Positions 17,006 through 25,900 of a stretch of 28,622 bases of DNA are shown here, piece after piece. Position numbers and translations under genes: made by a program. Source of the stretch: CAZQIC01 sp964593555. Its GTDB lineage: Bacteria > Bacteroidota > Bacteroidia > JAFLBG01. The notes under the pieces were generated by a model. The model saw only the letters and a program-made list of their open reading frames with translations, searched no databases and was not told the DNA's origin. The stretch's first letter is position 1. Each line of letters begins with the position of its first letter. The DNA lies in the NCBI GenBank assembly GCA_964593555.1, contig CAZQIC010000055.1, forward strand, positions 1 to 28,622. Direction: 5' to 3'.

Positions 17006-20000
17006 GATTTATTCCCTGTCCACAGCGGGCGTAAGACAGCATTATAATGCTGATTACATGCTGCACCACGTTCGTACCGATTTTACCGGTGATAACGGTC
17101 TTGGTAAATCTATCATTGCGGATTTAATGCAGCTTATCTTCATTCCCCGCCGCGATATGTGGAAGCCAGGAACAGAAGGTGTTGATAAGAACGATCGTAA
17201 GATTGAAGGTATTCCTTTGAACAAAGATTACGTGCAGCACGCATATACGTTCATTAATATTGAACGTTACCAGGGACGCTTCATCACTCTTGGAGTATTT
17301 ATTCCTAAAAATTCTCGTCTACCGGTACGTCCTTTTATTATTCAAAAAGGTGATGACTTCGATAACAAAACATTGATCTCTTTTGATCATCCTATTAAAG
17401 CGAACGATTTTCTTTCTGCAGATAAACAGGTGCTTGATCTTAAGGATTTAAAACAAACTCTGAAAGATAAATACGGTGTTCATCTTCGTGATTTTTTCAG
17501 AGCGGAAGAAATTAATGTATACTATGATTTGCTTTACAGGAATCAATTGGTTTCAATTGATCTTACTAAAGAAGGCAATTTAAAAACATATGCGAAAATA
17601 TTGCAATCCTTCGCCCGTGCGAAAACGTTGGATATTAATAACTCGCGAAGCCTTCAGAATTTCTTGTTCGAAGATAACAACGAGATTAAAAATTTATTCG
17701 AGGAACAAAAAGATCTGCTTGTTAGCTATATACGCCAGTATAATGGCAACAGAAGTGTTATTCGTGACCTTGAGAATAAGCAGACGAAATTATTTTCTCT
17801 GAAAAAGCAATATGATATTGCAAATGGTGCCAAGATAGAATTTTATAAAGGTGATGCTTCATTTGCAGCTGCAAGGTTACGTGATTCTCAAAGAGCATCA
17901 AATGAGAACAGGCTGCGTTTAGATGGCGCCATGAAAAATTATCAGCAAAGTTCTGCTGAGGCAAGAAACCTGGCTCAGAATATTTTAGTTAATTACAGTG
18001 AACTTAATGGCATAAGTTTATTGCTTAAAAAACAATTCGAAAAAGAGTTGCCTCAATATACTGATGAAAAAATTATTGATAAGAGAGAGGCTGCAAACCG
18101 CTTGTGGAGCGTTGTTCATGAGTTAGATAAGGTAGCTGATATTTATAAAAAATACAAATATGTTGATGCGATAAAACATAAGATAAAGGAACAGGCTACC
18201 ATTCGTGAGCAAAAGAAAAAATTAGAACTGTTACAGGATATAGAAAGTTTTGAAGATTTTGAAAAATCAGAGTGGGCAAAAGATTTTAAGACAGCATATG
18301 AAAATTATCAGCAAAAAGTAGTAGAGCTTCCGCAAACAATCGCGCAGCTTAAAAATATGCTGGACCTGTATGAGAACGATAAATCTGATTCGTTGATACA
18401 ATGGGCCATTGCTCAGAAAAAAGCATTGTCTGTTGCTGAAGAAACTGTAGTGATGCATCTCAAAGATGTAATGGTTAAAAAACCTAAAGCAGCTGAGGGT
18501 GGAGATAAATATACCATTAGTCCAAAGGAATTATTGGCCAGTTTCGAAGAAGATAAAGGTGGAGTATGGTTGAAGTTAGGTGAACTTCGTGAATACGTTC
18601 CTCTTATTACAAAGCAAAAATTCAGTAATGCTAAAACATTAAAAACTGCATTAGAAAAAGATAAAGAGAGCATCAAAAAAAGTTTAATTGATTCAGAAGA
18701 AGAGCACGAGATGTTGATGAGGTTGAACAGGGAGCTAAGTGAGATCGGATTTAATGCTGATTTCTGTGAGGTATATAAAGCCCGCGAAGTGATCCAGGGT
18801 TATGAGGTTGATGAGATGCTTAATGAAACGGTTATTCCGATCATTGAAGCGAACATTGAGCACCTCGATAAATACGATCAGCTAAGAAATGAATATAAGG
18901 AGGCCAATGAGCAAAGTACGCGTTTTGCTAAAAAGCAAACGGAACTTAGCATGGAATTGGATCAGGTAAATGGTGATCTTGTTGATCTTGCGACAAAAAT
19001 TGAAACACTGCAAAAGGAAGCTCGCAGCGCTGTTAATTTCGATGATCTTCATTTGCGTAAATTAAATGGTGAACAATTAAAAGGCACACGCGATACAATC
19101 ACTAAAGAATTGGTTGGTCAGCTTACTTCTAAGGATACTGCAGAGCGTGCCATGATATCATCTGAAGGTGTTGTATTGAGTTGCCGTGAGAGAGAAAAAC
19201 AAATAGTAATAGATCTCGAAAAATATTCCAAAGACTTTGACGAGAAAAAACGCACTCTTGAAATTGAAACAGAACTTAAGTTTGAAGAGCTGTTGCAAAT
19301 GCAGGGATATACTGAAAATTCTATCCGTAAACTGGAGATTGCATTTTTTGATGCACGCCGCGATTACGAAGAGGAGTTTACACGCATTGCTCAATCGTTT
19401 GATGAGAGTAAGGATCATAAAAATCCGGAACTGGAAAATGATAAATTTAACTTCTATACCCTTGTCCGCATCCTTTGCGGTAAAATGGGAATGGAAGGTC
19501 TTGCTCCTGAATTGGATAAACTCAATGAAGAACTTAAAAAATTCGGTGACCTCCAGTTAGCAATTATCATGAATGTATTCTCACAAGTGGAGAAACAATT
19601 CAATGGATTAAAACGTTTGGTTACGGAATTAAACTTCTTCTTCCAGGAAAACAGGATCAGCAATGGTTATATGTTCCGTATTGATTTTAATGAGCGTAAA
19701 GACATTGATATTAGCTGGATCACTAAAATGCGTGAGCGCGCAAAAGTTCAACGCTTTGGCGCTGATCTTTTTACTGAGACCGGCGGTTTGCACCATACAG
19801 ATAATTCGCCTGATAAATTGATCGTGAGTATTGCTCAAGCATTTAGCGCGATTAAAAATTGTGAATTGGAGGACCTCATTAACCCTAAATTTTATTTCGA
19901 GTTAAGAGTTGGTTTATATGATGATAAAGGAAACCGTTACTCTGGTAGTGGTGGGCAGGCTTATACTGCACTTGCATTATTGTGTATCGGGCGTCTCTCT

Positions 20001-20291
20001 GTTATTCAACGTGAAAAAGACAGGCCGGGAGTTAAGTTTATTGTCATTGAAGAGTTATCGAACATTGATGATACCAACTTTAACTTGTTTCCGCAAATTG
20101 CCGAGCAGTTTGGTTACCAGCTAATGACAATGACGCCAAAACCTTTTGGTACTTACTCGGAAGACAGCTGGTTCCTACATATGTTGGTTCGCGGTAAAGA
20201 CAAGGATATCAATTATCAACCAATGAGTTTCTTTAAAACTAAAAACTCCAAGAAAGTACTGGATGAATACCTGGCAGATGTAACGAATTAG
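16989..20291 (+). CDS. SMC-like ATPase of condensin type (MukB/MksB/JetC-like)
   Basis: This 1100-residue protein has the layout of an SMC ATPase. The N-terminal head carries Walker A, GDNGLGKS at residues 34-41. Long charged coiled coils lie at about 240-480 and 560-880, separated by a possible hinge near 495-555. The C-terminal head carries a signature-like SGSGGQAYTALALL at 985 onward and a Walker B region, FIVIEELSNID, at 1017-1027. The Walker B aspartate is replaced by glutamate (E1021), next to the expected catalytic glutamate E1022. Length fits MksB/JetC, shorter than MukB. It presumably dimerises and extrudes or compacts DNA with the two upstream proteins. Its ATG overlaps the preceding stop by 17 bases. 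A terminator follows within 20 bases, so no fourth gene (JetD/MksG nuclease) belongs to the transcript. Confidence 0.88.
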   Translation: MSKYPRIYSLSTAGVRQHYNADYMLHHVRTDFTGDNGLGKSIIADLMQLIFIPRRDMWKPGTEGVDKNDRKIEGIPLNKDYVQHAYTFINIERYQGRFITLGVFIPKNSRLPVRPFIIQKGDDFDNKTLISFDHPIKANDFLSADKQVLDLKDLKQTLKDKYGVHLRDFFRAEEINVYYDLLYRNQLVSIDLTKEGNLKTYAKILQSFARAKTLDINNSRSLQNFLFEDNNEIKNLFEEQKDLLVSYIRQYNGNRSVIRDLENKQTKLFSLKKQYDIANGAKIEFYKGDASFAAARLRDSQRASNENRLRLDGAMKNYQQSSAEARNLAQNILVNYSELNGISLLLKKQFEKELPQYTDEKIIDKREAANRLWSVVHELDKVADIYKKYKYVDAIKHKIKEQATIREQKKKLELLQDIESFEDFEKSEWAKDFKTAYENYQQKVVELPQTIAQLKNMLDLYENDKSDSLIQWAIAQKKALSVAEETVVMHLKDVMVKKPKAAEGGDKYTISPKELLASFEEDKGGVWLKLGELREYVPLITKQKFSNAKTLKTALEKDKESIKKSLIDSEEEHEMLMRLNRELSEIGFNADFCEVYKAREVIQGYEVDEMLNETVIPIIEANIEHLDKYDQLRNEYKEANEQSTRFAKKQTELSMELDQVNGDLVDLATKIETLQKEARSAVNFDDLHLRKLNGEQLKGTRDTITKELVGQLTSKDTAERAMISSEGVVLSCREREKQIVIDLEKYSKDFDEKKRTLEIETELKFEELLQMQGYTENSIRKLEIAFFDARRDYEEEFTRIAQSFDESKDHKNPELENDKFNFYTLVRILCGKMGMEGLAPELDKLNEELKKFGDLQLAIIMNVFSQVEKQFNGLKRLVTELNFFFQENRISNGYMFRIDFNERKDIDISWITKMRERAKVQRFGADLFTETGGLHHTDNSPDKLIVSIAQAFSAIKNCELEDLINPKFYFELRVGLYDDKGNRYSGSGGQAYTALALLCIGRLSVIQREKDRPGVKFIVIEELSNIDDTNFNLFPQIAEQFGYQLMTMTPKPFGTYSEDSWFLHMLVRGKDKDINYQPMSFFKTKNSKKVLDEYLADVTN

Positions 20292-20309
20292 ATTCACTCT
20301 TAAAATTTT

Positions 20310-20346
20310 AAAAGGAGCTTTCCATTCTGGAAGGCTCCTTTTTTTT
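20310..20346 (+). terminator. Rho-independent terminator after condensin-like operon
   Basis: A 14-base stem (20310-20323 with 20329-20342, one G-U pair) has a 5-base loop and runs into a T tract. It begins 19 bases after the ATPase stop codon and closes the three-gene operon. Confidence 0.9.
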
Positions 20347-20381
20347 GGTAATATATCAATTGGTAATACGTTATTGAATAC

Positions 20382-20843
20382 ATGTTGATGTTTCGTAAAA
20401 TACTTGTTGTGTTCATTTCATTGACTGTTTTTGGAACGCAGGCCCATTCTATTCCGCCCAAGAAAAAGCTTTTTCTAAATAAGTACGATAAAATGGGTAG
20501 AAGAAAGGGCAAGTGGAAGGTATGGCATGATGATGAAAAGAAGAAGATAAGCAGTAAAGGGCATTTTAAACGGGGAAATGAAAGAAGAACTTGGAAGTAT
20601 TATGCCACTGATGGGACCCTGCGGAGGATTGAGAAGTACAAAGATGAGGGGCGATTGATCTATACTACCATTTATCATCCTAATGGCAAGGTTCAGTGTT
20701 CCGGAGTTGCCAAATTACTGGAGCGGACCTCTGATATCCATTATTACTGGGATGGAGACTGGAATTATTATTCTGATTCGGGAAAATTGATCAAAACGGT
20801 CACTTTTAAGGTAGGGAAGGAGATTAGGGTCAAAACTTATTAA
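20382..20843 (+). CDS. Secreted YwqK-like (MORN-type repeat) protein
   Basis: This 153-residue protein has an N-terminal signal peptide (RKILVVFISLTVFGTQAHS, residues about 5-23). The mature part consists of short aromatic repeats such as GRRKGKWKVWHDD, GNERRTWKYYATDGTLRRIEKY and HPNGKVQCSG, with WNYYSDSGKLIKTVTF near the end. These are the beta-hairpin units of the MORN_2/YwqK family, common in Bacteroidota and often labelled toxin-antitoxin YwqK. No toxin partner is nearby, so I would not infer that role. The product is probably periplasmic or surface-attached. An ATG at residue 3 (20388) is an equally possible start. It follows the condensin-like operon but sits after its terminator. Its stop codon is immediately followed by an 11-base C run. 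Confidence 0.75.
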   Translation: MLMFRKILVVFISLTVFGTQAHSIPPKKKLFLNKYDKMGRRKGKWKVWHDDEKKKISSKGHFKRGNERRTWKYYATDGTLRRIEKYKDEGRLIYTTIYHPNGKVQCSGVAKLLERTSDIHYYWDGDWNYYSDSGKLIKTVTFKVGKEIRVKTY

Positions 20844-20854
20844 CCCCCCCCCCC
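20844..20854 (+). repeat. Eleven-base poly-C tract
   Basis: A run of 11 C follows the TAA stop of the YwqK-like gene with nothing between, in an otherwise AT-rich intergenic region. It lies about 60 bases upstream of the -7 element of the desaturase gene. Such runs vary in length by slippage and are error-prone in sequencing. Confidence 0.9.
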
Positions 20855-20914
20855 ATTTCTTAAAAAAAATATTTTCTATCGATTTTATTGGTGTAAAGTT
20901 TTTTTAAAAATAAC

Positions 20915-20922
20915 TATCTTTG
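20915..20922 (+). promoter_or_regulatory. Bacteroidota -7 element (TATCTTTG)
   Basis: TATCTTTG matches TAnnTTTG exactly, 16 bases before the ATG of the desaturase gene. A TTG at 20888-20890 lies 24 bases upstream, slightly further than typical for -33. Confidence 0.6.
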
Positions 20923-20938
20923 CAGGCAAGTTTTTATT

Positions 20939-21904
20939 ATGCTGGACGGAAAAGATCTTATTGTTGCAACGAAAGAATTTGCAAAGGAAAACAGGCTGTT
21001 AAGTTGGGTACATACTATTGTTGCTCTTCTTATTGTTGGATTGTGTGTAACTGGTATTCTCGCAAACATTCCTTTTTACTTAAAGCTTCTTTGTAGCATT
21101 TTGCTTGGGCTCACTGCTGTTCGTGTGTTTGTTATTTTTCACGATTACCTGCACAATGCTATACTTCATAAATCTTTTTTAGCAAACGTTATTTTTACGG
21201 TTGTCGGGATCGTAATGTTGGCACCAAAAAGTATCTGGAAGCGTTCGCACGATTATCATCATAAACACAATTCAAAATTGTTCAGTGCAAGCATAGGTTC
21301 TTATCCTATTATGACACGTGAAAAATTTGAAACATCTAATAAAGGCGAGCGAAGACTTTATTTATTTATCAGGCATCCGATTACCATTTGCTTCGGATAT
21401 ATTTTTATGTTCATATATGGAATGTGTATCAATTCATTTTTGAGCAGTCCGCGCAGGCATCTTGATTCTGTCCTCGCTCTTTTTATTCATTCTTCATTTA
21501 TCGTATTCCTGATCATCATCGGCCAGTGGCAATTATTGTTTTTGCTTGTGCTGCTGCCCTCGTTTATAACGTTTGGTCTGGGAGCGTATTTATTTTATGC
21601 ACAGCATAATTTCCCAGGTGTAACCTTTCGTAATAATACCAATTGGAATTATGTTGGTGCTGCATTGGATTCTTCAAGCTATATGAAAATGAACAGGGTA
21701 ATGGAATGGTTTACAGCTAACATTGGTTACCATCATATACATCACTTGAATGCACGTATTCCGTTTTACAGGCTGCCTGAAGCTATGGAAAAAATGCCCG
21801 AGTTACAGCATCCTAAAACAACTTCGCTGCGTATAAAAGATGTTCTATCTTGTTTTAAATTAAAACTGTGGGATCCATCCATTAATAAAATGACAGGTAT
21901 TTAA
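20939..21904 (+). CDS. Membrane fatty acid desaturase/hydroxylase family protein
   Basis: This 321-residue integral membrane protein has the three histidine boxes of the di-iron desaturase superfamily: HDYLH at 68-72, HDYHH at 104-108, and HHIHH at 265-269. Hydrophobic helices lie between them (about 24-65, 82-96, 140-165 and 180-215). The family inserts double bonds into, or hydroxylates, acyl chains or carotenoids using oxygen. The boxes alone do not reveal substrate or position. Length is in the usual range. It has its own promoter-like element and ends eight bases from the convergent lectin-like gene's stop. Adjustment of membrane fluidity is the likeliest role, by family, but that is inference. 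Confidence 0.88.
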   Translation: MLDGKDLIVATKEFAKENRLLSWVHTIVALLIVGLCVTGILANIPFYLKLLCSILLGLTAVRVFVIFHDYLHNAILHKSFLANVIFTVVGIVMLAPKSIWKRSHDYHHKHNSKLFSASIGSYPIMTREKFETSNKGERRLYLFIRHPITICFGYIFMFIYGMCINSFLSSPRRHLDSVLALFIHSSFIVFLIIIGQWQLLFLLVLLPSFITFGLGAYLFYAQHNFPGVTFRNNTNWNYVGAALDSSSYMKMNRVMEWFTANIGYHHIHHLNARIPFYRLPEAMEKMPELQHPKTTSLRIKDVLSCFKLKLWDPSINKMTGI

Positions 21905-21912
21905 ACCTGTGT

Positions 21913-22917
21913 TTATTTCAGATTTACTTTTACTATATAGGATCCCTTGTTGTTTGCGTTATGTACTGTTTCGTAAATAGCAAGATAAAGCATTCCGCTG
22001 CCCGTTACGTTTCCGGAAAATTTAGCGCCGGCTTTCATTACTGTTCCGTTTTCACCGATCTTATACACAACGTTTCCGTAGGTGGGGTAGGTAGAGTTCC
22101 CTTCATCATAATATTCATCTTCATATCCTGTTTCTGTACTTGCGTTTTTTACACTTCCATTCGGTTTGTATTTTGAATTTGAAAGACTGGCTAACGTAAC
22201 TTCTCCGTTTGCAGTAATGTTTAATTTCTGTCCTGTCTTTACCATTATTCCCGTGCGTAGCCAACCTCCATTCAGATTTCCGCTGATATGCTTGGCTGCC
22301 TGTAATGTATAAGCTGTCTCTCCTTTTCCATCAACTTCGATATACATAACATCAATATGTTTTATTTTTTCTTTTGGAATAATTAATGTTCCATATTCTG
22401 TTTTCAGGTCTATTACTTTGAAATTATAAGTTCCTCCCATTGAATATTCAGAGTCAATTACAACGATATCTTTTGAAGAATAGCTGTCATCTACCCCGTG
22501 GGTCGCCTTTAATTCGCTCAACGCCATATCAACGGTGTAATCTGTATAATCTGACAAGATGTATTTTTCTGAATTAATAAAATCTTCGATTATTATAATT
22601 GTGCCAATATTCATTTTTACTAATGCTTCGTATGCATTTTTTCTCATTTCCTCACTGCTGTTGGAAAGTTGTTTTAGCATCCCGGTTATTTTTTCACTGT
22701 TAGAATTATCGGCTGTTATACCAACATCTATAGAAGAAACATTTTTTAACGGAACATCCAGTTTGCCATAATCTGTTATCAGGGTTATATTTCCAAGTTT
22801 GGACTGGCCGCTTAGAATGTTGCCGTCTCTTAAAGTCAATTTTAATTCCACGTTTTGTGCCAACGAGGTAAGTGTTATCAGGCTAAGTGTTAGAAGTGAA
22901 AAGAGTTGCTTTTGCAT
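21913..22917 (-). CDS. Secreted protein with C-terminal LecA (PA-IL)-like lectin domain
   Basis: I use the ATG at 22917 (334 residues). The in-frame TTG at 22944 would overlap the upstream gene, whereas the ATG starts a clean signal peptide (QLFSLLTLSLITLTSLAQ) seven bases after that gene's stop. Two copies of a strand-rich unit, each ending in a short stretch such as YGKLDVPLKNVSSIDV and YGTLIIPKEKIKHIDV, flank a small helical segment. The last 120 residues, from WLRTGIMVKTGQ through VVYKIGENGTVMKAG to YETVHNANNKGSYIVKVNL, parallel the galactose/calcium-binding fold of Pseudomonas LecA, including an NN pair near the calcium ligands. It probably binds glycans outside the cell. Sharing a unit with the giant repeat protein suggests joint function. 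Binding ability is untested. Confidence 0.72.
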   Translation of the reverse strand: MQKQLFSLLTLSLITLTSLAQNVELKLTLRDGNILSGQSKLGNITLITDYGKLDVPLKNVSSIDVGITADNSNSEKITGMLKQLSNSSEEMRKNAYEALVKMNIGTIIIIEDFINSEKYILSDYTDYTVDMALSELKATHGVDDSYSSKDIVVIDSEYSMGGTYNFKVIDLKTEYGTLIIPKEKIKHIDVMYIEVDGKGETAYTLQAAKHISGNLNGGWLRTGIMVKTGQKLNITANGEVTLASLSNSKYKPNGSVKNASTETGYEDEYYDEGNSTYPTYGNVVYKIGENGTVMKAGAKFSGNVTGSGMLYLAIYETVHNANNKGSYIVKVNLK

Positions 22918-22924
22918 ATTATTC

Positions 22925-25900
22925 TTATTTAGTTTCTGTTTCAAAAATATCCGGTGTTATACTCACCCCGTCTTTAAAATAAAATACACCGCCCCAGCCC
23001 CATACTTTTTTCATGTATACTCGTTGAATCCCATCTCTTACTACGACACGCTTCGTTACTTTGCAATTCCCTTCCTGTGATAGTTCTTCGGTAACACCAT
23101 CCGTATAAACCCTGCCTGGTTCCGGTGTTGCTGTTACTGCTGCAGTCGGTTGCTGCGCGAGTAATTTATCTATCTCAGCGATCTTGTCTTTCGGATATTT
23201 CTCATTGGGTTTATAGCTCAGCGCTTCGTTATAAGAACCTTTTGATATTTTGTAGTCTTTGCTTAGAAATAATTTATCCGCTTTTGTAATTGCATCATTG
23301 TATTTTTTTTCCAGTTCTTTTTGTCGGGCGATCGCGTCTAAAATTTTATCTATTTCTGTTATTTTATCTTTCGGATATTTTTCACCTGCTTTATAGGTTA
23401 ATGCTTCAGTGTATGAACTTTTTGCAGCCGTATAATCTTTTGCAGCAAAAGCTTTATCGCCAGTTGTAATAGCAATATTGTATTTTTCTTCCAATGCTTT
23501 TGCATTCGTCATGTCAGTAAGCAGTTTATCTATCTCGGCTATTTTATCTTTCGGATATTTTTCACCTGCTTTATAGGTTAATGCTTCATTGTATGAATTT
23601 TTTGCTGAAGTGTAATCTTTTGTTCCAAAAGCCTTATCACCTAAGGTGATAGCCGCATTGTATTTCTCCTCCAATGCTTTTATATTCGCCAAGTCAGCAA
23701 GCAGCTTATCTATTTCAGTAATCTTATCTTTTGGATATTTTTCTCCGGTCTTATAGGTTAAGGCTTCGTTGTATGATTTTTTTGCTGTTGTATAATCTTT
23801 TATCCCGAAGGCTTTATCTCCTGTAGTAATTGCAGCATTGTATTTTTCGTCGAGTGCTTTCGCATTCGCCAGGTCAGCAAGTAATTTATCTATTTCAGTG
23901 ATCTTATCTTTTGGGTATTTTTCGTTCGCTTTATAGATTAATGCTTCGTTGTATGAGCTTTTTGCAATGGTATAATCTTTTGTTCCGAAGGCCTTATCTC
24001 CTGCAGCAAGAGCAGCATTGTATTTTTCTTCCAATGCTTTAGCGTTGGCCGCGTCTCCAAGTAATTTATCTATTTCAGTAATTTTATCTTTTGGATATTT
24101 TTCAGCTGCCTTATAGGTAAGTGCTTCGTTGAATGAGGCTTTAGCAGTTGTATAATTTTTTGTTCCAAAGGCTTTGTCACCGGCAGCAATAGCTGCATTA
24201 TATTTTTCTTCGAGTGCTTTAGCGTTTACTGCATCCGCAAGTAATTTATCTATTTCGGTAATTTTATCCTTGGGATATTTTTCACCTGCTTTGTAGGTCA
24301 ATGCTTCATTGTAGGAATTCTTTGCGGCAGTATAATCTTTTGTTCCAAAAGCTTTATCACCGTCGGCAATAGCTGTATTGTATTTTTCTTCCAACGCTTT
24401 TGCGTTTGCGAGGTCGCCTAATAATTTATTTATCTCTGTAATTTTGTCTTTAGGATATTGTTCGTTCGCTTTATAACTCAACGCCTCATTGTAAGAAGTC
24501 TTTGCCGCAACGTAGTTTTTTATTTTAAAAGCATTGTCTCCCGAGGCAATTGCAGCTTTATATTTTTCTTCGAGTGCCTTTGCGTTTGCAGCGTCAGCAA
24601 GTAGTTTGTCTATCACAGTAATTTTATCTTTTGGGTATGGTTCATTTACTTTGTATTTTAAGGCCTCATTGTAAGAGCTTTTTGCAGTTGCATAATCTTT
24701 TGTTCCAAAGGCCTTGTCGCCGACTGCAATAGCTGCATTATATTTTTCTTCGAGTGCTTTTGTGTTTGCCATATCGGCAAGCAATTTATCTATCTCAATA
24801 ATTTTATCCTTTGGATATTTCTCAGTGGCTTTATATGTCAATGCTTCGTTGAATGAGCTTTTTGCAGCTATATAATCTTTTGTTCCAAAAGCTTTATCCC
24901 CTNNNNNNNNNNNNNNNNNNNNNNNNNNNNNNNNNNNNNNNNNNNNNNNNNNNNNNNNNNNNNNNNNNNNNNNNNNNNNNNNNNNNNNNNNNNNNNNNNN
25001 NNGTTGAATGAGCTTTTTGCAGCTATATAATCTTTTGTTCCAAAAGCTTTATCCCCTGCAGCAATGGCGGCCTTGTATTTTTCTTCCAAAGTTTTTGCAT
25101 TCGCTGCATCAGCAAGTAGTTTATCTATTTCTGTAATCTTATCTTTCGGATATTTTTCTCCTGCTTTATAAGTCAGTGCTTCATTGTATGAACTTTTTGC
25201 TGTTGTATAATCTTTTGTTCCGAAGGCCTTATCTCCTAAGGCAATAGCTGCATTGTATTTTTCTTCCAACGCTTTTGCGTTTGCGAGGTCGCCTAATAAT
25301 TTATTTATCTCTGTAATTTTATCCTTTGGATATTGTTCGTTCGCTTTATAAGTCAATGCCTCATTATATGAAGTTTTTGCCGCAGCATAGTTCTTTGTTT
25401 TAAATGAATTATCTCCCGCGGCAATGGCAGCTTTATATTTTTCCTCCAATGCTTTTGCATTGACCTGATCGCCAAGCAATTTATCTATCTCCGCAATTTT
25501 ATCTTTTGGGTATTGTTCTCCTGATTTATATTTTAAGGCTTCGTTATATGAGTTTTTTGCGTCAGCATAATTTTTTATCCGGAAAGCTTTGTCGGCAGCG
25601 GCTATTGCTGCTTTGTACTTTTCTTCCAGGGCTTTTGCGTTGGTTGCATCAGCTAGTAATTTATCTATCTCGGTAATTTTATCCTTTGGATATTTTTCAG
25701 CTGCCTTATAGGTAAGCGCTTCGTTGTATGAATTTTTTGCGCTAGTATAATCCTTCTCACCAAAGGCTTTATCGCCTGCTGCTATAGCGGCATTGTATTT
25801 TTCATCCACCAGTTTTCCTTTAGCCAGTTGGGAAAGAATTTGATCAATTTCATTGATCCTGTCCTTAGGATATTTCTCGTTACCCTTGTAACTAATGGCT

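Noticed and set aside
20382..20843. Fourth component of the condensin-like operon
   Set aside because: It has a signal peptide and MORN-type repeats, no TOPRIM features, and lies after a terminator.
20382..20843. Toxin-antitoxin function of the YwqK-like protein
   Set aside because: The family label exists, but no toxin gene adjoins it and a signal peptide argues for export.
22925..24841. Separate gene starting at 24841
   Set aside because: The start codon there is a TTG in the middle of a repeat unit (LTYKATEK). It is the continuation of the upstream frame.
24868..24902. Apparent C-terminus of a 694-residue protein after the gap
   Set aside because: The 100 N are not a multiple of three, so the frame read through them is wrong. 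The tail is an artefact, and the real protein continues into the 22925-24841 frame.
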